DNA from: Cokeromyces recurvatus
Taxonomy: Eukaryota > Mucoromycota > Mucoromycetes > Mucorales > Mucoraceae
Direction: 5' to 3'
DNA: 64,000 bases
Assembly: GCF_025118155.1 (NCBI RefSeq)
Contig: NW_026251414.1
Location: 62,001 to 126,000, forward strand
The position numbers and the translations under genes were made by a program. Positions within the stretch are counted from its first letter, which is position 1, and every line of letters begins with the position of its first letter. The notes under the pieces are model-generated. The model was not told the origin of the DNA and ran no database searches. It was given only the letters and a program-made list of their open reading frames with translations. Shown piece after piece: positions 49,299 through 61,819 of the stretch.

Positions 49299-51288
49299 TT
49301 AAAGTTCAGGAGTTTTACTACTATTATCAATAGATGGTAAATAAGCTTCTGATCGGTTACGACGTAAAGGATTAGATTCCTTTAATAAAAATGAAATCCA
49401 AGCATCTGTAAAAGACTATTATATACATATAAATATACACGTATGAGATATACCATAATATATATATATATGTATGTATGTATACATATATACATATTTG
49501 CTTTATATAATTCAATACATACTTCTTTTTGTGGTTGTTCTACGATAGGTGATGTGGGTTGCCCGTTATAACTAGTGTTATTTTTAGGCCTTAATAAGCC
49601 AATTTGCTCCTTTTGTTCCTCTGTTAGTTGTAAAACATTGGAAATGATAGTTAGAATATCAAACCGTTTACGATCCCCTCTTGGAGCATTAAAGAAACCA
49701 ACCAACAAATTCGTAATGAGTTGACTAGAGTTTATATGTTTAAGAAGAAGAAATAAAGTAATATAGTTAAATGCTAATTTGTTACCGGTCTACATTATTT
49801 TCGCTTGTTTCTTCTTTTAACTTTCTCATAGCTTCAACAAGGTGTTCATTTAAAATGATGGCTTCATGTCTTAGTTTACCAATTAAAAGATTCTTTTCTT
49901 TAATTTCTTTTTCGAACTTTTCTGTTTTGCCAGCATCTTGTTGGTATTTTTCTAATGATGCCTAGAATTTTGTAATATTACAAATTGGATCATTCCTTTT
50001 TGTTAGCTTCTTTACCTCTGCAATTCGTGTTCTTTCTTCATATTCTGCCCAGGATCTCTTTGCAACATCTAGTTGTCTTTCAATATGCTCTACAGCAGCT
50101 TGTATCTCAGCATCCTTGGCTTATCATTTAAATCAAGTATAAGTATTTAAATAATATATCAGAAATAAAATAAAACAACTTACTTGCTTGAAATTCTTCG
50201 AGTACTGTTTGTAAATTTGCAAGACTGACTCTTTCTGACTCTCTCTTTTTGCTGTCTACTTCTATATTTGTCTTCATTTGTTCAATCTCCGAAGTACTTG
50301 TCTTTAATTGTTCCTGAAGTTGGTTGCAATGTGCATCGAGTTGCATTGCTGTCATCTCATATTCTTCTCTTTCTCGATGTACACTTTCTAGTTTACTTGA
50401 CAGTTCTTTAATTGTATTTTCTAATTGTTGTACTTGGCTGGAATGTTCTTCATCAAGTAATATTAGATTAGATCTACACTGTTCTAATTCAGATCGTGTC
50501 GTTTCGAGTTCCTGTGAGAGTTCATTTATACGTTGTCTCAATTGTTTGTCTTGCTCTAGACGAGGTGAAAGCGTCTCTTTGATATGTGATATTTTACCCA
50601 AGAGTCTTTGATGTTCTTTACTGAGTTGTTTTTCCCTATCTTCACATTCCTTTTTCTCTTTTTCAGTTGATTCTAACTTTGATTTAAATTCTGCAACCTT
50701 GGTCTCTAGTAACATAGATTGATTTTCAAAATCTTCTTTTTCCGATATCGCTTTCTCTTTTTCTTCTATTAATCCATTTATGGTCATGTTTAATTGAGTT
50801 ATCTGTCGCTTTAAATCTATGTAAGATAAACGTCAAAAAATCAAAGTCTATTTAGGATTATAAAATAATATCAACCTTTTTGACCTTCTTCAGTGGCCGA
50901 TTTATTCATACTGGATAACTTTTGTATACGCTCTCCTTGTTCTTGTAATAGATGTCTAACTTCCTCAAAAACCAATAAAATTGTAGGTGGAACTGAGCTA
51001 TCAACAATTCCATTTTCAGGATCTTTTAATATATTTTTCAAACTGTTTTCAATAACTGTGACATGATCTATTAATTTAAGTTCTTGCAAAAAAAAAAAAA
51101 AAAAAAAAAAAAAGAAAAGAAAAAAAGGGAGGGAGGAGAGAGGAAGTTATTACATAAACGCATTTTTCTTATTTACATAAATGTAAGCTTATTTACCTTT
51201 AATCTCCTTTTCCAAGTCTTTAATTTTCATTTCTAAATTCTGTTGTATTTCTAAATAAAGTTATTGGTAAAATAATAATAATTCTTGA

Positions 51289-51332
<44 letters not shown>

Positions 51333-51918
51333 TTTCTCGGGCTTTTTTGCTTCTGAAGATTGGTTCAATAACATCTCCTGTAGAGACTTAATATAGCTGT
51401 CTAATAAAGATGGAGTAGAAACATCAGGCATTGTAGCTTCATCATCTTTTTCATTAATGGTTGACTCAAGAATAGACACGAGTTGTTTAATTCCTTTTTG
51501 ATGGCTTTGGTTCATTTTCTTAATTTCTTCTTTCAACTCTTCTTCTTTCTTTGTCCATGTTTGATGGTCATCATTATATTTCATTTCTAATTGGCTCTTT
51601 TCTTTCATCATCATCTCGGTCATCTCCTGTTGCTGTTTTTTTTGTTCAGTAACTGATTTAGTCAAGCTAGCATTTTCTTGGGTTAGTGTTTTAAGATGCG
51701 TGCCTGCTTGTGCTAATTTCTTTTGGAAATTAATAAGTTGTGTGTGTTCCTCTTTTAGTTTTTCTTTCCAGATAGCTTCTTGCTTTTCCAATTCTTGGAT
51801 TCGTAACTTCAAACTTGCCACTAGAATATATATATATATTTGTATATGTATATAAATATTCATGTTATAAATACATATTTATTTATTTTTTTCTGCTACC
51901 ATCTTCTGCAGTTGACAT
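49299..51918 (-). CDS. RUD3: Golgin with GRAB domain, Rud3/GMAP-210-like
   Basis: Nine exons, complement(49299..49415, 49523..49724, 49786..49961, 50016..50119, 50184..50816, 50876..51082, 51197..51250, 51332..51820, 51900..51918), giving 666 aa. Almost the entire protein is coiled coil (heptads rich in Leu, Glu, Lys, Gln from about residue 8 to 560). Near the C-terminus, LRHEAIILNEHLVEAMRKLK and ITNLLVGFFNAPRGDRKRFD with LQLTEEQKEQIGLLRP match the GRAB domain that binds Arf1. Rud3 and GMAP-210 are cis-Golgi tethers in ER-to-Golgi traffic. The first coding exon has 19 nt (MSTAED). The intron at 51251-51331 region has a long T-run next to its donor. The GRAB match makes the family call solid. 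Confidence 0.88.
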
Positions 51919-52583
51919 TATTAACTTTATGAACCTAATAAAAAAGAAAGAGAATAAATGAAAATAATTCTATACGATATTAGAAAAAAAAAATCCCGCT
52001 TAAAAATAAATGCACTGAATACAATAGCAGAAAAAAAAAATTGATAGAGTGTTAAATTTACATACATAGAAAGTAAATACAAATTTATTTGCAATACATG
52101 GAACATGCTACATGTATATTTTTAGAAGGAAAGTCTGCTTTAACTGCAACAGGAAGCATTATTATGTTCTCTATCTAGTCGAATGTTCTCGTGATATTCT
52201 TTTTTATTTCAAACGATATATTTATACATATCCCGTATCTAAGGTAGATAAATAAATCAAACTATCTATCTTTTGCCATTGCACCTTCCACAAAGCTATT
52301 TTCGACCAGTATACAACTATATACAAGTATATGTATATGTTTATGTGCTTCAGAAAATAGATGTGACGTATTACTACTACTAGCTTGCAAAGAGAGAGAA
52401 CAAAGGATGCAAGTTAATACATGTCATTAGCAAAAGTCTTGTCTACCATGTTAATAATCTGATATAATTGTGTGCTAAATACTTATAATTTGCTCTAGCA
52501 TTTAAAAAAAAAATGACTCAACTATTCATATACTTTAAATATTTACAATGAACTTTATTAACAGAATAATAATAAAAGTTCTC
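51919..52583. other. Spacer, no gene seen
   Basis: 0.67 kb between the RUD3 start and the TFB1 stop. AT-rich, no ORF or RNA gene recognised; it holds the RUD3 promoter. Confidence 0.5.
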
Positions 52584-54966
52584 TTATCGTTGTTGTAGTT
52601 TCTTTTTAACAGTACGCTTTTTAGACGTCTCTAATGCTCTTTCAACAGCTTGCATCACAGGTAATAATGTCTACAAAAAAAAAATGATAAGTCTTCAAGC
52701 TTCATTTATAATTCACTTGGCTTACCTGTTTGCATCTTTCTGAATCACCATTATGACTTACTATATATGTCAAAACATCTTTTAATTTCTCTTGTTGTTT
52801 CTTCAAACTGTCAATCATTCTCATATTCTTATCCGCTTTATAAGGCTCCCAAGAAGACCAAAAATGACGTAATATTTCATTTGTAGCCGAGTGATAGCTT
52901 TGTATCTTTTGTTGTACTTGAGGAGGTAATTTGACATCTAAAAGAAAAAAAAAAGATGAGTATGCATGTATATATCTTTATAAGGGTAGACATTGTGATG
53001 TATATGGACTATCTAACCTGATGCAGATTTTTCATAATGTCTCACTTTCTTTTTAATTGTATTTGTTAACTCTATACAAACATGATCTGCTAATCTGGAT
53101 TGCATTATAGTTTCTTGTTCTTTAGCCATCTCAGGCTGCCAGCCTTCAAATTTTCGTTTATAGCCTGACAATAATGTTTTTGTATCTTGTTCGCTTAAAT
53201 TTTGGTTATCTAGACCACCTGTTTGACTTTCAAAGTATCGTCTGGTATCTTGAATATCGAGAATTATTTTATCTGATGGTGGTTTATCTAATAAATCTTT
53301 AATAATAATATCTTTTTCTATTTCTTCTTCAAAGCTAGGTTCAGGCCGCTTTATTTTACTACAAAAAAAGTATGATTCATTTTTAATATTCAATTATTCA
53401 GATTTGTTTAATTCATAGATACTTTACGAGGGTGGTGTCTCAAGTACTCTGGCTGAATGTCGATTAAATCTTCGAATTAACGGTAAAGATGCTCTTCCTG
53501 GCTTCATTGTAAAATCAGGTGCATTACCACTATCAATATGATCCTCCGTTGTGGATGATAGATCAATATCAAATCGAATTTTATCCATACGTGTAATTGC
53601 AGGTGGTTTTGAATTCTCTATTAAATTCATATAATGTGAATTCTTTATTCCCACTTCTTTTAACAAGCTTGTTTTTACCTTCATCCTCTTCTTGTAAACA
53701 TCGGTCAAAAATATCATCATAAGGTGCTAATTGTGATTTACCACCACCTGTACGTGATCTATGAAAGAACTCAGATGCTAAAAATCGCTTCCAAAAATTT
53801 TGTTCTGTCATCTATAGTATGTATTTAAGTTTACAAAATATCAAGAAGAAGAAGAGTGTTGAATGCTTATACCTTATCTGGTACATTAGCGTGATATGCT
53901 CGTTTTACTAACAAAATTAAAATAATTAATCTTATCATCATCATCTCTTTGTCCCACTAAAATTTACCTGAAGGAAATTCGGTAAAAATATTATGAATAA
54001 TTTGACTTGTCAATGTGTATTTCACGTCTGAACCTTCTTGTTGTCCTGGTTTCAATTCAACCATTCTAGATGATTTTCCTTTTTGTTTCCCTTCTCTTGA
54101 TGTAACATCTTTTTTTAATTTCTAACAAAAAAAAATATGTATTATTTTACGCAGCATATCTTATATGTGTGTATTGCTTTCTTTCTTTTTTTTTCCCCTC
54201 TAGTTTACCTGTCGAATACGCTTAATATATGGACTTGACCAAAACTCTTCTTCGTCTAAATTTTTCCCAATCATAACTAGTTCTTTATGTAGTGACTGTA
54301 GTTCTCGACTGGATGTCAAGAGGTGTCGACGTTCTGCAAACTCTTCTTGTCGTCGAGAAGGACTAGAGGGTGTTAAGGGAGTTCCAGGTGGATTGATAGG
54401 TGTTGTAGGTGCTGATGCAATCAAGTTATTTGTAATGGCTTGTTGTTGTAGTGACGGTGCAGGTGATGATACACTAGCAATAGCTTGTGGTGTAGACGGT
54501 GAGGTCGATGTCGGTGTCGTCATGGCCGACGGTGTGCTTACAGTAGGAGTTCCTCTTGCCCGTGCTAATAATTCACCAATTTGTGCTTTAATCGATTCAC
54601 GTTCTTGAAGTGCTTTCATAGACGTAAACTGAAATGTATAATCTTTTGAAATAGGTGCCTTGGCTGATATTTTTAGCAACACTTTGGCCGAAGAATCAGG
54701 TGTTTGTGCCAATCCTAAATAAATAAGAGAAAAAAAAATAGAGAGAGAGAGAGACAGAGAGCCAATCAATTGTAAATTGACTGCAAACAAAGTAATTTCA
54801 TGTATACAAATTTACCTGCAATGTCATTGTAATAAATGGAAGGTATTAGCTGTGAAGATCCCATTTGTTGCCAAGCCACTCTACGTGGTGTAATAAATAA
54901 TACACCCTCATGTTTCTTATAACGAACTGGTGCTCTTAATAACAATTGTTCGTTAGGTTCCCACAT
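52584..54966 (-). CDS. TFB1: TFIIH core subunit Tfb1 (p62)
   Basis: Nine exons, complement(52584..52670, 52726..52937, 53018..53358, 53428..53617, 53679..53811, 53873..53907, 53968..54121, 54209..54714, 54816..54966), giving 602 aa. N-terminal PH-like domain (about 1-110: ITPRRVAWQQMG, YTFQFTSMKALQER). A Pro/Thr/Ser linker follows, then BSD repeats, LDEEEFWSSPYIKRIRQ and FWKRFLASEFFHRSR. The C-terminal half has TMKPGRASLPLIRRFNRHS and NEILRHFWSSWEPY, as in p62. Tfb1 scaffolds TFIIH in transcription initiation and nucleotide excision repair; its PH domain binds acidic activators, TFIIE and XPC/Rad4. Exon 4 has 35 nt. The coding-strand T-run (54971-54993) ends four bases before the ATG. Confidence 0.93.
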
Positions 54967-55081
54967 TTACAAAAAAAAAAAAAAAAAAAAAAAGGAAATA
55001 AGAAATAATCAATGCTTCAATTAAAAAAAAAAAAAAAAAAACCAGAAAAAATGTTTTATTTACTATTTAACGGGGTTTTAA

Positions 55082-56777
55082 TTATTCCCATTCATCATCG
55101 TCTTCATCTTCATCATCGCTTTGCATAGCTTGTTTACGTTGTTTCAAAACGTCTGCTAAACTAGAAGCTAAACTTCCACCAGCTGCTGCGCTACTACTAT
55201 TATTATTAGCACTTGTGAAAGCAGTAGTTGTATTTGAGGATGGAGTTGGATTAGCTTTTTTCAGTTTGCCTTGTTGTTTTAGTGCACCAAAACCACCCGC
55301 TGCACGAATAGAAGCCATTAAATTACTTCTTCCGTCAGACATAGATGGCAGATTTGAAGGAGCTGCTCCAGGAGCAGAAGGAGGAGGAGGTGGTGGTGGT
55401 GGTACTGCACCCATAGATGGAGGAGGTGGAGGTGGAGGTGGAGGAGCAGCTGCTGCATTCATAGGTGGAAGTGGAACAGAGGCTACATTCATAGGTGGAG
55501 GAGGAGGTGGTGGTGGTGGAGAAGTAGATGCTGAACTCATTGGTGGAACAGGAGGAGGTGGAGGTGGAGGTGGAGCGCTATGAGGAGCAGATGGAGGATA
55601 GTTTTGATTTATTATAGATGGGACAGGAGGAATACTTCTATTATTGTTATTATTCCTATTAGGTACCTGAGGGCCTGTTACTGGTTGTCTGTTAGGAGGA
55701 GGAGGAGGAGGAGGAGGAGGGGTTGAAGTAGCATTAAAATTATTAGTAGGTCTTCTTGGTGGAGGTGGAGGAGGAGGTTGCTGAGTATGATAACGTCCTG
55801 GTGGAGGAGGAGGAGGAGGTACTTTCTTTCTTGATGAAGGAAGAGGTGGAGGAGGAGGAGGGGTAGATGAGGATATTAGTGGAGCTGTATGAACTTGAGG
55901 AGTAGTATTATTAGCTGCTGAAGGAGTATTGCGAAGATGTTGTACATTGTTTCCATTTTGTTGTAAAAATTCTTGAATAAATTCTTGGTTTTCATTGATT
56001 TCTTCAGCAGATATACCCAACTCTCTTAGCTGCTCAAAGATACCTCCCATTTCGGGGTTATTGTTTTGAACACTAAATCCTTTTCCAGGAGTATAACCAA
56101 TATGTCCAACATGTCTAAAATCAGCCGGCATACCAATATGGTTTTTATCAATTTTACTTTTACGTTTGTTTGATTCGCTTGGTGTTTTTTTATGTCCAGA
56201 AAATACATTCTTAGTTAAAGAATCTCGACTTGATACTTTTTTATAAAATACTTCTGCTTCACCTTCATCTACAAATTCTAAAGCAGTCAAACAATCCTAA
56301 ATATATATTTGTATATATGAGTTAGATACAATAAACAATGTACCACGTATCATTATTATTATTATTATTATTTACATCAGTTTCAAAAGAATGAAAATAA
56401 GGAGCATCCTTGACATATTGAAAGCCTTCGTAAAGTTCTTGTTCCCAGATTACCCCCGCACCATTCTAGTAATTAAATGTTAATAATTCATTATAAACAA
56501 TTTGAATATACTTTACTTGAATATCAACTATACGAATAAAAAACGAGTTATTTTTTGCTTTATCAATACAAAATAGAGCAGCACCCCATATTTGTGAATA
56601 TGTCCATCTAGAAGGATCTGGACTTGCAACATGAAGTTTAGCCACCGCGGCAGTAAATATTTTCTAATGAATAGATTAGAAATAAAATATAAATGTATGT
56701 CTTGTCCTTACCGAAGTTGTAACCGCCTGTCGAACAATGTTTTTATCTTCTGGCGAAGAAAGTGTAACAGATTTCAT
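55082..56777 (-). CDS. LAS17: WASP-family actin nucleation promoter (Las17-like)
   Basis: Four exons, complement(55082..56296, 56376..56465, 56517..56663, 56712..56777), giving 505 aa. WH1 domain at about 1-120 (GVIWEQELYEGFQYV, FHSFETDDCLTALEFVDE). At about 155-175, IGMPADFRHVGHIGYTPGKG matches the Cdc42-binding CRIB/GBD motif. A long polyproline region follows with at least nine runs of P6-P9. Next is a WH2 actin-binding segment (GRSNLMASIRAAGGFGALKQ), a central helix (LADVLKQRKQAM), and the acidic DEDEDDDEWE end that activates Arp2/3. Yeast Las17 lacks a GBD, so this form resembles animal WASP. Actin patches and endocytosis are the inferred site of action. Divergent with SKT5. Confidence 0.93.
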
Positions 56778-57053
56778 TAACTATTAAAAATTGTTGCAGG
56801 AAGAAAAGAAAAATTAAAAATAAAATTACATACTTTGTTATGTAATTCATTAGCAGGTCACACAACCACACAAATTTATGTCAGAAATAGTTTCGATTAA
56901 AAAAAATAATCACATGAAGCAAGTATTAATTTAAATGCTTCCATAAATATTATACTTATACGTTCAAAGACTACATTTGCATGCTATTTCACAGAAAACC
57001 CTTCTTAAATGAAATATGTGTTTGTATGCTAGTTTCTTTTTCTCTCTCTCTCT

Positions 57054-57084
<31 letters not shown>

Positions 57085-57212
57085 CCATTTTAAGATTAGT
57101 TTGAACTCCGTCATAAAAAAAACGACTTCTTTTTTTTTTTTGTTTTTTTGGACTTAATTCTTGATTTTCATTACCTTTTTTATTTATTTATTTATTTATT
57201 TGCAATTGACGA
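56778..57212. promoter_or_regulatory. Divergent LAS17/SKT5 promoter region
   Basis: 435 bp containing a CT run (57042-57063), a T-run (57066-57084) and a TTTA tandem repeat ending 12 bases before the SKT5 ATG. No specific operator recognised. Confidence 0.45.
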
Positions 57213-58760
57213 ATGACAACATTACCTAATAGTAATAATGGTTATCAGGCAACAGTAATAGAGCCTCAAATTACTGAGAATCATTATTATACTATGAATA
57301 ATCAGTTAGCCTCTGTTAAGGGTAATTATAGTAATAGTAGCAGCGCTTATAGTACTCCATATAATGGATCTACTAGTTCCTTAACAGGCCCTCCTCCATT
57401 ACCTCCTCATCAAAACAATAGTCAACATATACAATCATATCAGCAACAACAACAAGCTATCTATTATCAACAATTTAAAGAAAATGATTTTTATAATCAA
57501 CAACAGACGTACGTGTTACCAGAAATGATGGAAGATCAGGATTATCTGCCTGACAGTTCACTAAAAATGGCTCAGCTAGCCGGAAAAAGACGTTATGATC
57601 GACTTCATGCTCCTGCAGACCCCCAATTCCCTCCTGTTACAGTAGAGAATATTAACAAATTTCGTGAAGAATCTACAAATGATCCTAAACGACAATTCTT
57701 CTTTGCTCGATTTTTGTTGTTAGATGCAATTAAACGTCTTAAGCCTAATCCTCAAGACCCACAACGCTTTCATCAACTTAAAGAGAGTTTAATGTCTGAA
57801 GCAATGAAAATTGTCAAAAAGTTAGCTTCACATAAAATGAGTTTACCAGAGGCACAATTCTTTTTAGCTAATTGTTATGGTGGTGGTCTTTACGGTCTTA
57901 AATCGGACCCTGAAAAGGCCTTTAACCTATACGTACAAGGTTCTAAACAAAATCATCCTGAGTGTACCTATAGGGCTGCTGTATGTTATGAATTGGGACT
58001 AGGGACCAGAAAGGATGCTCGTTACGCAATGCAATTCTATCGTAAAGCAGCTAGTCTAAGTGACCCCTCTGCTATATATAAGATGGGTTTAATCTTGCTG
58101 AATGGCTTATTAGGACAAGCCAAGAATTCACGAGAAGCTATATCTTGGTTTTTGAAAGGAAGTCAGATTGCAGATGAAGATCATCCACAAGCATTACATG
58201 AGTTAGCTTTAGCTTATGAAAAAACAGATGATGACATTCCTTCCATTATTCCTGATATCAATTATGCACGTCAGTTATTTAGTCAAGCTGCTCAATTAGG
58301 CTATGCACCCTCACAGTTTAGATTAGGGTTAGCCTATGAAAATGGTCAGTTACAATGCCCTATTGATCCAAGACGCTCGATTGCGTGGTATTCAAGGGCA
58401 GCAGAGCAGGATGATGCCAATGCAGAGTTGGCTTTATCAGGTTGGTACTTGACTGGTGCTGAAGGAGTTTTAGGACAGAATGATCAAGAGGCTTATTTAT
58501 GGGCCAAAAGAGCAGCAGAAAAGGGATTACCAAAGGCAGAATATGCAATAGGTTACTATACTGAGACAGGTGTAGGTGTGTTGAGAAACCTCGAAGAAGC
58601 AAAAGTATGGTACAAAGCAGCTGCAGATCATGGAGATCAAAAGGCAAAACAAAGGTTAAGTGCATTACTTGACCAAACTACCACAACGGTTAAAAGAAGA
58701 CCAACTAGAGATAAAAATGGCAAACCAAATTCAAAAGATTCTGATTGCAAAATTATGTAA
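57213..58760 (+). CDS. SKT5: Chitin synthase activator Skt5/Chs4, Sel1-repeat protein
   Basis: Single exon, 515 aa. The N-terminal 120 residues are Gln/Asn/Ser-rich and disordered. From about 180 to 470 the protein consists of Sel1-like repeats, shown by regularly spaced A-x-x-x-G/Y-x-G-x-G motifs (CYGGGLYGLKSDPEKAFNLY, CYELGLGTRKDARYAMQFY, GYYTETGVGVLRNLEEAKVW). It ends CKIM, a CaaX box for prenylation, as in yeast Skt5. Skt5/Chs4 activates chitin synthase III and targets it to the bud neck or septum; Mucorales have large chitin/chitosan walls and several such proteins. The absence of introns contrasts with most neighbours. Divergent from LAS17. Confidence 0.92.
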   Translation: MTTLPNSNNGYQATVIEPQITENHYYTMNNQLASVKGNYSNSSSAYSTPYNGSTSSLTGPPPLPPHQNNSQHIQSYQQQQQAIYYQQFKENDFYNQQQTYVLPEMMEDQDYLPDSSLKMAQLAGKRRYDRLHAPADPQFPPVTVENINKFREESTNDPKRQFFFARFLLLDAIKRLKPNPQDPQRFHQLKESLMSEAMKIVKKLASHKMSLPEAQFFLANCYGGGLYGLKSDPEKAFNLYVQGSKQNHPECTYRAAVCYELGLGTRKDARYAMQFYRKAASLSDPSAIYKMGLILLNGLLGQAKNSREAISWFLKGSQIADEDHPQALHELALAYEKTDDDIPSIIPDINYARQLFSQAAQLGYAPSQFRLGLAYENGQLQCPIDPRRSIAWYSRAAEQDDANAELALSGWYLTGAEGVLGQNDQEAYLWAKRAAEKGLPKAEYAIGYYTETGVGVLRNLEEAKVWYKAAADHGDQKAKQRLSALLDQTTTTVKRRPTRDKNGKPNSKDSDCKIM

Positions 58761-59758
58761 TAACCATCAGAATTAGTTCTCTATTTATTTAATATCATTA
58801 ATATCCATTGAAGCAATAAAATACACATACATACATACGTACATACATACATACATACATACATAATACTATTGAACGATTAACATAAATCTATTGCTCT
58901 GCTCAAGTTAATTTATATATATTCATATACATATACAAATATATATATATATTATAAAATCGTCTTCATTAATACTATTTCTTAAAGAAGCCTTTACAAT
59001 ATTTGCAAAAAAAAATAATACTTCTGCGCAGGCTATTCTTTAATTAATCAGTCAGTTAAATCATTCTCTATGAACTTGACTATCATTATAATGACACTCT
59101 AATTTTAATATAATCAGATTATAGATAACAATAATTGTACCAACGACCTGCATCTCGGCTAGTTACCTAACGGTATTTTATAATCTTGTATCTTTCATAT
59201 GAATAACAATTTTACTTGGTCCTACGCTATTGTTTGTTTGATTATATGCAGCACCAACTACTATAAACGATTAGCATAGTGGCCAATCCTTTATCTTTTA
59301 CATTTAATCAAACTCCCAATAGACATAGACTACCGTACATCGTACGAAACAGTTTCATTAATTTTGCAGGAACTATTTTCTAGCCTTTAAGATGTAAGAT
59401 ACTCTTTGAACTTGATTACCTTCACCACGATGGTAACATCCTTCCTACAATCCCCCTTGCCTACCTTCTTGATACCAGCCTAGCCAAGTAGCTATGTGTT
59501 CATTAATCTAGTGTCTAAAAATATATAATTCTATCTTTCCCTTCTCTTTTGACTATCAAAGAGATTTTTTAGTTTTCTTCTTTTTTCCTTTCTGATCTGG
59601 CCTAGACAATGCAATCCTATTTTAATATGTGTTGGAATGGGTTTTAAAATTTTATCAAAATATTTAATCGTTCACTGTAAATTAAAGAAAAAATTCCTGA
59701 CAATTAAACCTCAGCGCAATTATGTTTTTTTTTTCTCTCTCTCTCTTTCATAATTTTT

Positions 59759-59805
<47 letters not shown>

Positions 59806-59812
59806 TGATAAG
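58761..59812. other. Spacer, no gene seen
   Basis: 1.05 kb with a (CATA)n run (about 58830-58865), a TA tract (58930-58955) and T40 at 59761-59800 just before the HDAC gene. 59100-59600 is less AT-biased than other spacers but has no open frame that I can support; it could be a decayed element or an untranslated RNA. Confidence 0.5.
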
Positions 59813-61450
59813 ATGGCACGCTATAATCAAGCGGAAGACGATGATGACGACATTTACACATTTTCAGAAGATTATCGTACACAACAAAAGCAAAAATACA
59901 TGTCAGCGAGTAGTATGCGATTAGCTTCACATAGTAAAACAAGAGTCGCCTATTTCCACGATGAAGGAGTTGGCAATTATCATTATGGTGTAAGCAGCAA
60001 AATATTACAGGCCATCGCATGCATCTAATTCTGTTCTTTTTTTTTTTTTTCTTTTTTCTTTTTTCTTTTTTCTTTTTTTTTTAGGAACGTCATCCGATGA
60101 AACCGCATCGTTTAACATTGACGAATCACTTGGTATTGAAATATGGAATGCACGAAAAAATGGAAATATTTCAACCTAGAAGAGCAACTGAAGAAGAAAT
60201 ATTAAATTTTCATTCAACAGATTATGTGGAATTCCTCAAGAGGTAATATATATACATATTTTTTTTTTATTGGAGATATTTATTTTCATCCCTTTTTGGT
60301 AGAGTGACACCTGAAAATGCAGATAGTTTTGAAAGTGTATTTCAGAAATTTAATGTTGGAGATGATTGTCCAATTTTTGATGGCATCTATGACTTTTGTC
60401 AACGATATGCAGGAGCAACAATAGAAGCCTCACGTAAATTGATTGCTAATGGTGCTGATATATGTATTAATTGGTCTGGTGGACTTCACCATGCAAAAAA
60501 GAGTGAAGCAAGTGGATTTTGTTATGTAAATGATATTGTCCTTGGTACTTTAGAATTATTAAGGTAAAAAAAGAAAAGCAATAAAAATTCATTTCTCATT
60601 TCTTAATAAATCTTTTAGATATTTCCCTCGTGTTTTATATATTGATATTGATATTCATCACGGCGATGGTGTGCAGGAAGCATTTTATTCAACTGATCGT
60701 GTCATGACAGTCTCCTTTCACAAATATAACGGTGATTTTTTCCCAGGTACAGGCCATATCGATGAGATTGGCACTTCATTAGGCAAATACTATTCCGTGA
60801 ACGTACCATTAAGGGATGGTATTGATGATGATGCCTATGTCTGGTTATTTAAAGAAGTTGTAGATGCTGTTATTGATACCTTCCAGCCTTCAGCTATCGT
60901 TTTACAATGTGGAGCAGATTCATTAGGATGTGATCGTTTAGGGTGTTTTAATCTAAGTATTCGTGCTCATGGGCGTTGTGTGCAGATTATTAAGAATTTT
61001 AAAATTCCACTTTTAGTTGTTGGAGGTGGAGGTTATACTGTACGCAATGTCGCGCGATGCTGGACATACGAGACCTCTGTGCTAACGGATACAACCTTAA
61101 GTGAAGATTTACCACCTAATGAATATCGTGAATTCTTTAAGCCCGACTATAAACTTCATCCGGACCTTAAAGGAAGAGTTGAGAATCAAAATGATCGTAC
61201 TTATCTACTTAAAGTAAGAGAACGTGTGATGGAACAGTTAAGGTATCTAGATGCAGCACCAAGTATTCAAATGCAAGAAATCCCACCAGATATTCAAGGA
61301 TTCCTAGATGGTGAAAAGGAACAAAAAGATAAAGAAGAAGACTCAGAAATAGGAAAAGAGAAACGAAATCCAACAGGAGGGAAAGTAGCTCTGGAAAACG
61401 AATGGTTCGATAATGAAAAAGATAATGAAGGTGAAACATCATCGTTATAA
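59813..61450 (+). CDS. HOS2: Class I histone deacetylase, Hos2/HDAC3-like
   Basis: Four exons: 59813..59989, 60085..60242, 60303..60563, 60619..61450, giving 475 aa. Zn-dependent arginase-fold deacetylase: [33 protein letters not shown] across intron 1, the double-His charge relay in [20 protein letters not shown], Zn ligands in [15 protein letters not shown] and [13 protein letters not shown], and the transition-state Tyr in [15 protein letters not shown]. The N-terminal 40 residues are acidic (EDDDDD), and the C-terminal ~60 are charged and disordered, as in Hos2. Hos2 acts in the Set3 complex on histones H3/H4 in active genes. A T40 run ends 12 bases before the ATG. Hos2 versus Rpd3 is judged from the N-terminus and EIPPDIQG; the assignment is probable. 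Confidence 0.9.
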
Positions 61451-61819
61451 TGAAAGTGGGAAAATCGACTCAATATAGATAATTAAATGTATTTTTGTAT
61501 TATATATTATTTACTACTATTTACTACACTGTCATTTTCTTTTTTTTTTTTTTTTAATATAAAACAAAAGACAATCTTTGCATCTACACACACATGTGAA
61601 TATTTATATCTATAAAAGCAATTTAATTCCAGCATTTACGTCACGAAAAAAAAAATACAAATATTTTTATCTGGGTTTTAACATATTGTGGGGTGAAGTT
61701 TGGAGGGGTAAAAACAAAAAAAAAAAGAAGTAAAACATCATTGTTTATCTCCTCTTTTTTTTTTCATTAATTAAACCTCTCCTCTCCCCACCACCACCCC
61801 TTCTCTGTTTCTTATAATA

